Shown piece after piece: positions 25,065 through 37,479 of a DNA stretch of 64,000 nucleotides. Position numbers and translations under genes: made by a program. How positions within the stretch are numbered: the stretch's first letter is position 1; each line of letters starts with the position of its first letter. The stretch covers positions 186,459 through 250,458 of the forward strand of contig VZRZ01004360.1 of the NCBI GenBank assembly GCA_013398175.1. The letters run 5' to 3'. This stretch comes from Climacteris rufus. Its lineage: Eukaryota > Chordata > Aves > Passeriformes > Climacteridae. The notes under the pieces are model-generated. The model had not been told where the DNA came from, ran no database searches, and saw nothing but the letters and a program-made list of their open reading frames with translations.

Positions 25065-26120
25065 CTGCAATGCCAGTGTAGTAAGTGCTGCCGTGGTGTC
25101 ATAACACTTTAGAAACAGTAACATTAGTCATAGGTATAACATATGTATGCACATATTTTTATATGCAAAAGTCTCTTTGGCTAAGGGCAAAAGGAATAAA
25201 AATGTGAATAATGTGCTTTAATCTTTGAATTTCTGTTTTATTTTAGTAATGAAAAGACTGGTCATCTTTTATCTAATACCACAGTTCTGACTTTGAATAT
25301 TTAATACAGCATTTTTTCAGAATATTTGAGAGAAATGCACATGCATAAATGCAAAAAGATACTTCAGAAGAATATCATTCACTTTTGATTCCTTTTCCAT
25401 AGTCACAGAAGTTCAGACAAGTAACTGCTGTAGTACTGAGTGTGTACAAGCACGGACTACAAGTGCTAGCTTTCAATACAGTGGCAATCTAACTAAAGAT
25501 CTCTGCTTAATTTGAACTCTGACAGTTCTATTCATTATAAATTTTACTCACAGAGCCTAGTACTGGATCTGCAACTCTGGTTTTCCTTTGATACACAAAC
25601 TATTCCCCCTGACTTCAGATTGACTTCTTCATTAAAACATTTGATCAATTTTTCTAATTACTATTTCCAGAAGCCACATGCAACCGGTATGTTCAATGTG
25701 GTTGTATAGAAGAACTGTCAGTAATGAAAAACAGCTTCTTAAAAAGTCATTGCTTGTATTTCTGATTATTTATTCTTTAATTCTATCCATGGTTGACTGA
25801 TGGACAGAAAAACATGGATTTCTTGACGTTATGATAGCTTTGCATAGAGCACAAGCTTTCAGAACCAGGAGCCTTCAGGTGTACTAAACTGCAATCTAAT
25901 CTCAGGCGGTGGAGTAAGGACCCTGAATTCCTCATATCTTCATGTGAAAAATCCAGCTTTTGCTCAAATAATTGAATATTGACTCAGTGAGCTGACTTTG
26001 AGGCTCCTCATATCAAAAATCTTGTCTGAGGTTTTCTATTTATCCTGTTCTGCACTTGTATCATTTTTGGAGGATTTGGGGTTTTTTCCCCTTTTGTATA
26101 TTGAAACGTTTATGTTAGGC

Positions 26121-26714
26121 TGTACTGGTGTGGAAACAAACCAGTGGAGGAATTAACCCCACAGAAAAATATTGTGAGAGATTTCAAGTCAGAACTACAA
26201 TTTAATAGGAGAAAAATTAAAAGCAGTAATACAGAGAAACACCAGATTCAACTGACAAGGTAACGATACAACCTGATACCCTGTTTGGTCAGGGTAGTGA
26301 TGCCAGTCCAGTCACGTCGTGACTGAGGTTCTGCTGGAGCAATAGATGTCATCTTGGTTGAAGTGGAAGAAATCCCGTCTACCTCTGGGATTCCGGTGGT
26401 TGTGGAGCTCCTCTCCTCTCGAGATCATTGGAGATCGGTATCTTGTGCTGTTTCCTCCACTCCTTTTATCTGGGTAGGATGTTCAGTTGCTTCTTTTTGG
26501 AGCGGAGCATATCACAATGGGATGATGTTGTCAGGACTGAGTCATTAATGTGAAGATAAGAGGCATCACCTGCCTCTTATCTAGTGCCCAGTTTGCAATC
26601 TTTGGATGGTGTGGGGTGCGGTGATCAGCTGTGTGAATGACCCATCGTTAACAACTCATCAATAGGTGATGGAGATGGTAATAGAATACATTCCTTTGCT
26701 TATAACCCAAGACA
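26121..26714 (-). mobile_element. Solo LTR of an endogenous retrovirus
   Basis: A 594-bp long terminal repeat in minus orientation. Its ends are TGTCTTGGG (26714 downwards) and CCAGTACA (26121), giving the TG...CA termini expected of a retroviral LTR. Flanking bases are TAGGC (26116-26120) and CAGGC (26715-26719), a probable 4-5 bp target-site duplication with one change. On the minus strand there is a TATA-like GATAAAA (26470-26464) and an ATTAAA poly(A) signal (26206-26201), in the right order for U3-R-U5. The U3 part holds an AP-1 site TGAGTCA as read on the plus strand (26538-26544) and a 12-base-arm hairpin (26554-26582). A CG-containing palindrome (26309-26325) lies downstream of the TATA-like box. 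No primer-binding site, gag, pol or env sequence adjoins it, so it is the product of LTR-LTR recombination. The family is not assigned; ERVL- and ERV1-type are both possible. Confidence 0.82.
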
Positions 26715-29700
26715 CAGGCCCAAGTTTTGAATAACAGAAGTAGAGTTTGCAATACTTCTGACCCTTTGACTCAAGACTGGGAAAATAATGGCATCAGAAC
26801 CAAACAGTACTTAGGAGTCTCTGTATGGAGCACAATGATCCAGTGGTAAACTTGGCCTTGCTTTGAACCCAGGCAGTGTTGAAATGCAGCCACAGATCAG
26901 ACTGATAAAATGGCGGGATTTCTGTAGTGAATGCACTGTGATGTGTTTTTGTCTATAAACGGTCTACACAGGGGAATGGGTGAGGGTTTGAATGACCAAA
27001 GACAAGAACGTACTGAATTACAGAAATTCCTGTGTGCCCATTTTGTAAACAGCACTGTGTGAAGCTGTGATCTCCTGCACCAGTTTTTATCACAGGTGTG
27101 TGTACTTGAAGGATTTTATACATCTGGGAAATCCTCATTTCAGGTTTGTGGGAAAGGTGAGAAGGCACTGATAAGGCTTCAGTGCTGAGAGGAGGGGAAG
27201 GGAAGATGTAGTGTTGCCAAGCTTCCACGTGGAGGGAGGTGATCAAGAGACCTACATACACTGCAGTGTCAGCTCATGGTGTCACACCTGGGACAAAATG
27301 AAAAACATTTGCACCAGATGACAAGTACTCCAAGTTTAGGCCTGGCCATAATCTGACGTCTAAGTCTGTACTTAATTATTCCATGATGCCAGTGGTGATG
27401 CAGTACTTGCCAGAGCTGGAGCCATCTGACTTCTGAAGGCAGAACCATTGTGGGTTTACTGTGTTGGTAGCCACAGCATATGAAATAAGACCCTCAATAT
27501 AATTTTCGGATGGAGATAAAAAGTTAAATAAGCTCTGGAGCCACTAGCTGCTTCACTCCATCAGTAAGATGTTTTATTTGTTTCCAGTGTGCTTGCTATA
27601 GCCAAATTAGTTCTTGCAATGTAGCCTGGTAGTCATGCTATTTTTTAAAAAGCTGATAGGGTGTTCCCATAAGGTGTAAATCAAAATTACAGCAGACTAT
27701 TGCAAGAGCACTTTGTCTTAACAACAAAAGGAGTCCTGCAAGAGCTTCCATCTTGGTGGAAGTTTACGATCAGCAGTTTTAAAAAAGAAACTTCAATTTT
27801 GAACCTTTCTGCATTTTGGCCTGTGAGCAGGGAACTAAAAGGCAAGCACATCCCAGTGGGAAGGGGTTGGGCATTTCCAAGGCAGTTGTAAGTACACTGA
27901 TGCACTCCCGACCACATGGGTTCGTTATTTCACTCTGGTGATGTCAAGTTCAGCGAGTAACAAAGCCAAAGTTGTTGTTTTAAAAATCTGTTGCCAAGCA
28001 GTTGGTTTTCTCCTAGCAACAAGTGTTTTGCAGCAGGGGAAGCAATTGGATACCTTAGGGGGTATGTTAGCTCTGGGGGAAGGGCAGAGAAATAACAAAC
28101 TGGGGCACCCAGAGCACACAGAGGGCGTGCTGGGCGTGGGGGAAGGCAGGGAGGGGGCGAGGCACAGAGCGATGTGTGGCACAGGGCAAGGTTGGTGTTT
28201 GTTCTTCAGCTGCTTTGTTTGCTTTAGTGAGCCAGCGACTGGAGTATTATTAGCTGCTTGTTCTCATTTAAAAAAGAAAATCCGTACTGAGCTCCTAGGA
28301 AGTATTATTTAGAGCATATTTGAAGAAATACACTGTTTATTATTCAAAAGAATTGCCTTGTTAGAGGAAACAAGATAAGTAGTTTTATATGCTGCATTTT
28401 GGAAAACAAATTATATCCATGTTGCAGTTTCTTTTCCAATTAAAAAAATGATATATTTATTACCATCTTTGCTAATAAGTGTTGGTGGTCAATCCAGTTG
28501 ATTTTAAACCTTATAGTGTGGCCACCCTTCAAAGTCCCTGCGTTAAAATGCATCTGTGTCTGCAGATATAGAACTATGTTTGCTCATGGTTTTTCTGATG
28601 GGATGGTTATTTCTAACTGATGCACTATGTCACAATCTTTTTGTACTTGCAGAAAATAGTTACGTACAATGACTAAATATGCATGTGCCTTCGAAAGGAG
28701 TTTATAAATGATTTCTTATGCAAAGTCATGCTTTCATTAAATGGATGTGTTTCAGCACAAAGTCATCAGCTAAAAGGAAAATAGGAGAGCATAGTATATA
28801 AATAATGTTCTATTTTACTCTGTGTAAGTGTAAAATATTGATTGTAGACTACATTTAAAATGCTTATTTTTATCACAGAGGTTGAAAAATATCAGCTGCA
28901 GAATTTTACTTTTGCATGTCTCATGACAAATTCTTTGCATTTTGCCTCACTAACACTTCTGTTTCATTATTATAGCATAACACTGTCAAGTCTCTGGTAA
29001 ACCTTCAAGTTTGATAGATTTGTTTAAAAATAGCAGCCACCTTAACACTTGCAAAATAGGCTGAAAAAGCAGCATGTAACAAGGGGCATTTTTGTGATGC
29101 TAAAATTACAGTGCATATGGATTTGCAATGCATACATTGCACATTGAGTTTTGTAACTGTTTATGGTCATAATCCCTGATTTTTAAGTTTTTTAGATATG
29201 ATGGGGATGTTTCTAGCATGTCCTTCTGATACCACAGTTTAAAGCTGATTATCTCTTAGGCAGGCTGGGACCTGCTTAAAAACAATAAGATGGTGAACTG
29301 GAAAAATTGTTGTGAAGTTAGATTTAGTGAGTTCTTTTGTAGCTTTAAAAAGTCATTATTTTCCACATCTTCCTGAATAGCTCTGTGTCTGCCTATACAT
29401 TTGCAGCTGTTAGCTTATTGGGCTTCAGCAGGTCATCAGCAAAACAGGCCACTGTTGTTCTGTCTCCCTGCTCTCCTCATTAACAGCAAATTCAGTCCAT
29501 TTATTATTTTTATATTCTTATAATGTTTTCTTATAGCTATTGTTTTTGCAAGGCAAACTTTTAGCTCTGAGGGCTATTTTTTAGCTAAATAAGGTCTGTA
29601 TCATACAAGTTTAGAAGCTTTTTAGCAAACAAGTCATGTAACAGACCTGTCAGGAATAAATTAATATGAATATCATATCTGGTTTTACTCAAATCTTCGT

Positions 29701-31521
29701 AGTTGAGGATTCTGTAGGTCAACAGGCTGTGATTCTTAAACATGGTGAGAATCTCTGGCACTTTTTGCTTATTAAGTCAGCCACATTTCTTGTTCTCATT
29801 CTGTCCATTTCTCTCAGTTACCAGTTTCCTTCTATGCAGAGAGAGTTTAGTGCTGAGAGTTCAGCATCCTCCCTGAAAAAGGCAAGAGCGCAAATGGACT
29901 CGTGGTCACAGTTTCCCTTTTCTTTACACTTTAAAATAAATTTCCTTGCTTTTGAGAACATTTACTACCTCTAGTCTATATTTTTCTCAGAGAAAATGAA
30001 ATTGTTCCTCTTGAAATCAAATGCATAAAGGTAAAAATCTCAAGTGGTGCTTCTGTCAAGACTGAGAATTGTTTATTTTCAGGTGGGGTGGAGAAGTAGT
30101 CAAACAGTTAAACCTTAAAACCTCCAGCTCCTCTTTAGACAAAATTTTTAGTTACATTGGAGAAACCATAGTGATCTTTGTAGAGTTACCTTTTTATCCT
30201 TTTTTTTTCCAGTTAATGCAAATATAGTTTAGCACTTTATGATAAAGCTCTGGTTTGATGAGATACATGATGGGTGATAATTATGACTGTAATTTTTTCA
30301 AAGCTAGTTCCATGGTAAAAAATTGAATGTTAGCATCTCATTTGCCTAAAAGCAAATTTAAAAAGGACCTTACTAGACTGCTCTAAATGGCTAGTTTTAA
30401 TCTTTTTTTGAATGGTTGTTTTTCAAAATCACAAATTAGTTATTTATGCAGTTGTAGTCCTATGTTTATTTTTATAGATGTGTGTTTTCCATTGAATGTT
30501 TGGTTAATCATTATGACAGATTAATTTGAAAAGAGAGAAAGCTCATCTGCAGAAAAAGATACCTTTGCAGTGAAGACTACACTACATGCTTATTTAAACA
30601 ATTATGGCTTTATGCAATTGCTTATTATATAATGTTGTTCAGGTTCTGAGTGATATTTTACTAATAAATAATAATGCATTTGCTAACTGGAAATTTTATT
30701 TGAAGACTGTAATAAATTTAAAAATGCTTATATTTGTCTAATGAAAAATAACCCTAACATGTTGAACTGCATGGGAAAAAATAACTATTACATATTATCA
30801 TTTTAACATATCCAGTATATCAAAGTATAATTCTGGCTTATTGAAAAAGAATTGTAAATATTTGTTGTATTGTGCCATCACCATAGACCTAAATTTAAAG
30901 TTCTTTATCTAGGAAATAAGTAGCTATGTAATGATAAACTGAAAGTTATCTTGGTGGAGTAAGGATTTAGGTCCTATTGAAGTGAATGCTGATTAAACAT
31001 CTTGTCTTGCATGCATTTGTAATTTCCATTATGCATCTTTCTTGTGCCAGAAAAATGGTGACTATAGTGTGGCATTTGTGTTTGTTTTTTTTTTAAAAGA
31101 ATTTATGGATTTGAAGATTTCAGAGTCCAATAATTTTGCCATACTAGTTTTCTTCTTTCAGAAATAAGATAGATACCTACCATAATTTTATCTTTGCCTT
31201 TGTTAGTTGGACATTTCTCTGCATCCTTCTTCAGTGTTACCCAAAGAAACAAGAGAAAGTTGTTCTTACAACAGCAGCATCAAGTACAAATACTATATAG
31301 GCATGAAAATGTTATCACTCTCTTTCCTCTCAGTGCAATATGGGAACTGGAGTAGTGGGAGCTCCCTGGGCCCTCTAGACAAGTCTCCTCCTCATAACTT
31401 CCAGAGCATGCAAGCTTTTCCTGTAGGACTCAGTCTTGAGATGGGTTTGTACCCTGCTGCTGCAAGGAGAATGTTCCGAAACCTTTCTGCTTCGATTGCC
31501 AGGAATGTTTATGGTTTTGCC

Positions 31522-31536
31522 TTTTTTTTTTTTTTT
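31522..31536 (+). repeat. Poly-T run
   Basis: Fifteen uninterrupted T in the last TTC7B intron. Confidence 0.9.
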
Positions 31537-34500
31537 GCAAACTTACACCAAATTTATACACATGCATTCTTGTGCCAACATTATTCTCTAACTGAAATAG
31601 CTTTTCTCTATTCTGTTCTGTGCTGTTTTTATAGCAAGTACCTTCATTTGCTCTCAGATTAATCAAGCCAAGTGTATTAGTCTTCTCTTGTAAATTCAGG
31701 TTTTTATTGATTGTTTCAATAGTAATTTTCTGTGCCTTTTCCAGCTTGAACAACCTTTGCATAGAGAGACTACACAAGGTGCCAGAGAAGGCCCTGGTAT
31801 AGCTGTGTGTGGCACAGCCACTGCAGTCTTACTCTCTTTCTACTGGAAACCTTCCCTGATCTCACTTGAATTTTTCACACTGGCACCTTTGCACACTGTC
31901 ATCCTGTGTCTGCCTGATACAACCAGATCCTTCTCCCAAGCTGCTGGATTGACAGGCTTCCACCATGCTGCAGAACTTGTGTTGCTGTTGTGTTATTTTT
32001 TCTGCTTTGTTTCACTGACTCTTGCCATATTTGTTATCCTAGTTCTCATGATCAGCCTGTTGCTCTCTCTGTTGTATCCTCGTAGCTTTAGCTTATCTAA
32101 TTGTATAATCACTTTCACAATTCCTGTGATGTATGATTAATTAAAACACAAAACATGATTAGTCCCAAGACAGTATCCAAAATAGAGAAGATATAATCCT
32201 TATTCCTTAATGCACATAAGTATAAATGAAGGTTATTCAGTGAGATGTTTTGGATTGTACATTAAGATATTTCTGCCTATTCAGACTCAATAGCTCTTTT
32301 TCTGGGCTATACCTTTTTAGGTGTCTGGGAGACTCTAATAAATATGAAATTATTCCTGTTTTGCCTGTCAGGGGCCTTCAGTCAGGGCTTGGGCCCTCTT
32401 TGACTGAGCATTGTAAAAACAGTCCTTGGACAGATGCTTGGGTGAAATAAGCAAAGAATAGCAGTTTTGTATGTTGGGCAATGTAAAATGAAGTGTAAAG
32501 GGAATGATTGAGGGAAGAAACACATGTAAAATCGTTGGCCAACAAGAGGGAGACTTTATGACTCCAGACTGGGCAAGGAAAGAATTGGCAAGATCTGGAA
32601 AATAACCTGTGGCAGAAGTTGGAAGCACTTTTCCCCCATTTTGATTAATTCCTCGAGGGTTTTGTTCTGTTGGGATGTGAAGTTTGTGTAGAACCTTGTT
32701 TGTAGTGACTACAGTACCTCCCTGTCAAAGACAGCACACAGTGTTGCACAGTGTTACTCTATTAGAAGGCCCCTTTCAAGAGCCCCTGTGGGCTCTTGGA
32801 ATTGCAAAGTCCCTTTTATTCCCAGCTCTGGCTGGGCACAGTAAAGGGCTATTGACCTTTCCTTGAGCAGAGACCATCTGAACTCCACAGATCTTTGAGT
32901 ACTGTTAGTTATTCAAAGTGACTGGTATAAATATCAGCGGATTGGAGACAAGAAGCACTGCTTTCATTTGTTGTGATGATGGCACAAAAAAGTCTCTTTG
33001 TTTCTTCAAAGATTCCCTTCACTTTCTGCCTGTGCCATTTCTGATTAGAGTTCTCTCTTGGAGTTTTTTGAGTTACAAAATCAACCCCTACAATGTAGAA
33101 CTGGCTAAAAGAAAAATAAGATTTGCTTAGAGAGTTTACAACATAAAGACATCCTAACCAGAGACAAAATGAAAGCCTTAACACAATTAGGGGAGATTAG
33201 TAATTTGATGCAAAAAAAAACCAAACCCAACCCCAAAAGAACCCCAGAATTCTCAGCAAACCAAATGAGTGAAGTGATAAGGAACATTTGTACTGAGCTG
33301 CAAAATGAGGAAACCCGCACACGTTAGAGGCTTTTATAACTGTGTTAGAAGTAAATGTCATAAATTTATTGTTTTTTCATGTGAAAGAAATACATTAGAA
33401 GGGAAGATCCTGTGTTCTCCTACAGGATGCCAACAGTTGTCTTAAACACCTCTGTCAAGTACTGCAGCATTCTAAATTGTACAAAGAACAAATAGGTTGC
33501 CTTAGATTTCTGTAATTCTTTAGGAACTTACTGTTTTTATTATCTTTTGAAGAATGGATGTTTTTCTACTGACAGTTCTTATTATTTACACAGATTATTA
33601 TATAACACTTTTTCTAATTGATTCAGGTTCCAAAATCCCTATCATATTTTATTTTTTTAAGGATTATATCTCTATAGAGAGGATTTATGGAGAAGGCATT
33701 CTGCTTAGGTTTTAAACTAACATGCCAAGTCTGAAGGTGTGAACCATATGTCACTTAGGTACCCCTCTGTTTCTGCAGAGCTGATGTGTTGTTCAAGCTC
33801 ACCTCCAGCCATAAAGCAAGAGACTTAACATTATTGTGCAGAGAAATGTTGTCCGTACGTTTGCTGCCAAATAGGTGAAGGCCAGAACTGGTAGCTTTGA
33901 GATTTTGTTTCCAGTTAGAAAGCAGAGGAAAATATGCAGTGAAGTACTAGGATAATTTGTACTGACTTCTGGGAAGTCTTGGAGGAGTTTTGGTTGGGAA
34001 GAGGGGTTAGTTGGGTGGGTTTTGTTGGTGTTGTTGTTGGTTTTAGTCGTTTAGGTTTTTTTTCCTGAAGAGTTAATACAGAAAGCAAGCATATGCTGGC
34101 AGCTGGTAAAATGGAAGTTAGTTTTTTGGGGTGGGTGTTGGTGCAAGGTCACAAAAGGATATTGCTGCGTGATAGACATGCCTGCTCCTTCTGCAATGTG
34201 GTCTGTAGTGTAATGCTTAATAGAGCAAAGTCAGGCAAGGACTGCAAACAATTTGAAATGTTCTGTGCCTCAGAATTTTAATGAAGTCATCCGGGAAGGG
34301 GATTTACAGACTGGACACTTACAATACGTGACATCTGACCATCATTCTGAGAGAGTTAATGAATCAGGGGGTATTTCGTGTTCTTTCTCTACATCACTTG
34401 TTTGAGTTCAGCCCACAGCTACAGCAATCAAATGTCACTGTCCTTTTAATGCTCTGCATGAAACGAAGTCTAATTTCCTCTCTATTGGTTCTGTGGAAGC

Positions 34501-36500
34501 AAAGCTTGCTGTCCCAGGGCTCCTACCCAAGGCAGGAGTGTTCATACCATCCCAGGCTGAGACACCACTGAAAGACTTTCAGGAGACACTCCCTGGAGAA
34601 AGCTGCACCCTCAGAACACGAGGGTACAGGATGCCACCTCATTGCCCACACAAGAGTGGTTCCTTCACTAATGCTAAATTGCTAATTTCAACACTAATGT
34701 TTGTATTCTCAGGAAAGTATAACAGCAGGCAAACAGCCAGTATTTGTTCTAGTTCTATCACCTGGAAAATCTCAGCTATACTTTTTGCCGTACAGAATAG
34801 GGCAGATGTGACGTAATAGTTGTCTCTTCCTATGAACAGCCCTGTATCTGCAAAATTTGGTTGCTTTCCTTGGTCTTGAAAAGAACACCTTGTATCATTA
34901 GCAAGCAGGGAAAATGATTTGGCATGTTTAAGAAAAAATAGTGTTACCAATATTCAAATAACTCGCGTTTAATTAGTATAAAATATACGTATCTGCACCC
35001 CAGAAAAGCAAGACTTTTGAAAATAGAGATTCTGGTCTTGAAAGATAAGAACACTTAAATTGTATTAAGGTTAGGTGAATTGCAGACACGCCAGCTTTAT
35101 GTATTCCATCTCCTTGCTTCATTTTTGTAGTTTCATGTCTGATACCTACCAGTCACTGACAATCACTTCGCTGCAGGGAGAAAAACTGACCCTGAGAGTT
35201 ATCTGGTTTTTGGATTGGAAGTACTGTTCACTTGCTCTGAAAATGCTGACTCAATTGACAGCTCAAAAAAAAGCAAACGCAGAAAAGCCTTTTAGCACCG
35301 TTATGTGAGAACATCTGCCAGGCTGATAGAAATTAGCCTGCATTGCATTTATTTATTCACTTGCCAATACTGTACAGCACCCTTTATATTGTTCTAGAGA
35401 GCAGGGTGTGCTCAGTTGTTCTGTAGGATGGAGTTAGCCGTCTTCCCATGCTGACAGTCAACCTGGTGGGTACAATTCCATAAATGTATGGTGGATAATT
35501 CAGGGACTGCATAGAATGTCAGTACTTTCTAATCATCAGCACTTAGGTTAATAAGGATTTGAGGGACAGATGTACAGAGAGATAAAAGAAATTGTGGTCC
35601 AAGGAGTGGGGGCTGGGAGGGGAGAAGTCAGAAGGACTCTGTAAGCATGTAATTGGGACGCCTCTCTGGAAAACAAAGGTTTGTGGTCCATATGCATTTT
35701 GCAATACAGAATTGCAATGTAAAAATGCGTAATATTGTTAGGATTATTATAATCCCAGAATAAAGCTCTCTTACTGGGTCATTCCATGACTTTTCTGGCA
35801 CAGTAACACAGCTGAATGTGATGGATGGAGATTTCCATGGCCTCATTCAGCCCATATCCTAGTGGGTTTGGATGTGCTCTGGATCATGTGGTGTTGAACT
35901 GGATCCCATCTTGCAGAGGAAGATGAGGAATCTGTAACAAGGAAGCTTGTGAGGAGGTTCTCTGCCTGCTGGTCCTTTGTACGTTACTGGGCCAATCCTA
36001 CTCCCAGCCCAGTTCCTGTTCCCCAGGTTAAATCAAGCACTGTGGCTGTTGCCTGTTGAGCTGAACTCGGTGCTGTTACTGCCATCCCCGAGGGTCAGTG
36101 GTGCTGTGCAGGGTGTCAGGTGTTACAGGACATGGGCTGAGCGCTGAGATGCACAGGTAGGATATGAAAACTGCAGGGCACACACCTTAGTAGGACTTAA
36201 GGCAATGGGAGCTTGTGCAAAAGCCCAGGTACTTCCTGCTTTTTGGTGACTGGGTGGAGTTTTTCTTATTTAGTCTTTGTTTCCTTTCCAAAGCCACTTG
36301 ATTCATTTGTTGGTGTGGAGTAGCTTTCTCCTGCATCAGGTCATATATTTTCTTAAATTAAAAAAAAAATCGAAATTACACAGTCTAACACTTTGAGCCC
36401 AAGAGCTGCCCACGCTTATTTTACTGCTGTGCCGTATTGTTTGAGCTTCAGGGAAGCCCTACTGGCCGATCTCAGCCCTTTTGCCTTTGTTTCCTTGCAG

Positions 36501-36722
36501 GCTCTGATCCTTCACCAGCTTGGGCGCTATAGCTTGGCAGAGAAGATTCTCAGAGATGCTGTCCAGGTGAACTCCACAGCCCACGAGGTCTGGAACAGCC
36601 TGGGAGAGGTGCTGCAGGCTCAAGGCAATGATGACGCCGCAACCGAATGCTTCCTGACGGCACTGGAGCTGGAGGCCAGCAGTCCCGTGGTCCCTTTTAC
36701 CATCATTCCCAGAGTCCTTTAA
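36501..36722 (+). CDS. TTC7B: TTC7B terminal coding exon with stop codon
   Basis: Final coding segment: 73 codons plus TAA at 36720-36722, entered in phase 0 after a strong acceptor (TTTGTTTCCTTGCAG at 36486-36500). It completes TPR three (ALILHQLGRYSLAEKILRDA, residues 1-20) and encodes TPR four (AHEVWNSLGEVLQAQGND and AATECFLTALELEA, about residues 27-60). A short conserved tail ending PFTIIPRVL follows, which I recall as the TTC7B C-terminus. Together with the exons at 2573 and 7758 this gives about 188 residues of a protein of about 840. In the known PI4KA-TTC7-FAM126 complex, the C-terminal part of TTC7 is an alpha-solenoid involved in partner binding, so these repeats are under strong constraint. 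The frame upstream of 36501 is open but intronic. Confidence 0.93.
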   Translation, partial: ALILHQLGRYSLAEKILRDAVQVNSTAHEVWNSLGEVLQAQGNDDAATECFLTALELEASSPVVPFTIIPRVL

Positions 36723-37117
36723 GAAGGCATCTTGATCAGCAGATTTTTGGTCCGACTTCTGGGTGAGGAAACCCAGTGTATGAGACTGCCTGGTAATTGG
36801 TTAGTTTGAGAAACTTTAGAGCTACAGGTAACAAACTCCAGTCTGTTGTGGGAAAGTGGCCAAAGCAGGGAGGTGACACCATATGTTAATGTCAGACTGA
36901 GAGGAGGGAGTGCTGAGCCAGAGCCAAATCACTCATATCGCCTGCAGTTTTGCCCTGGTAGTTTTCAAACATCCTTATATTGTCCATGGATGATGTGCCA
37001 TATTTTGTTAGTGATACTTGAGTGTTACATAAAATTATAATGGAATCAACTACCAATTGTAGAATAAGTTAAGATTCAGTGGCAGAGCAGACTATTTTTA
37101 ACAAGGCTGTTAATAAA
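36723..37117 (+). other. TTC7B: TTC7B 3' untranslated region (minimum extent)
   Basis: Sequence directly after the stop codon. The end is set at the first AATAAA. The true 3'UTR may run on to the second signal at 37474 or well beyond. No repeat or coding sequence is recognised in it. Confidence 0.5.
37112..37117 (+). terminator. TTC7B: Candidate poly(A) signal AATAAA
   Basis: First canonical AATAAA after the stop codon, about 390 bases downstream. It is followed within 30 bases by pyrimidine-rich sequence (GTTCTCTTCCTGCCTCTC). It cannot be confirmed without transcript ends. Confidence 0.45.
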
Positions 37118-37473
37118 ACTGTTCTCTTCCTGCCTCTCAACCTCTTTTGGCCCAAAGTCAAAATGTGAACTTTCTGTTTCCATCTCTATTTTAGTCCAGG
37201 CCAGAAAATCAGTCGAGTTCTTGTTTTTAGTTGTTAATAACTGTGATGTGTGGCTAACTGTTACCTAGAGCAAAGGCTGAGTACAAGAATATTTATATTT
37301 TACCAATGTATGCCTGTTACAAAAAATATATTAGTTATTTAAGTTTAACTTTTTTATGTGAATTCAGAGTTTATTTATCAATGGAAATATGTAAAAAGAA
37401 GCCTCAAATGGAATATTTACCGACATTCCTTATACATGACCCACACTTGGCTAAATGGGAAGATTATGTTAAT

Positions 37474-37479
37474 AATAAA
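37474..37479 (+). terminator. TTC7B: Second candidate poly(A) signal AATAAA
   Basis: AATAAA within AATAATAAAATG, about 750 bases after the stop codon. Sequence 20-40 bases downstream is T-rich with TG-containing stretches (CCTTTCCTGTGTCCTGG), which would suit cleavage stimulation. Confidence 0.35.

Larger units (their letters stand above)
7961..36500 (+). other. TTC7B: TTC7B last intron, about 28.5 kb
   Basis: Phase 0 intron from a strong GTAAGT donor to a long pyrimidine tract ending TTTCCTTGCAG. Recognised contents are CR1 fragments (8321-8804 minus, 15385-15506 plus, possibly 23363-23479 plus), a solo LTR (26121-26714 minus), a 41-bp tandem duplication (15167-15248), simple repeats and two small GC-rich patches (about 23880-24060 and 24780-24965). 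In the stretches 8805-14490, 17775-23362, 26715-31520 and 31537-36500 I recognise no gene or transposon. Frames of 100-150 codons there show no family motif and are probably chance. Confidence 0.85.
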
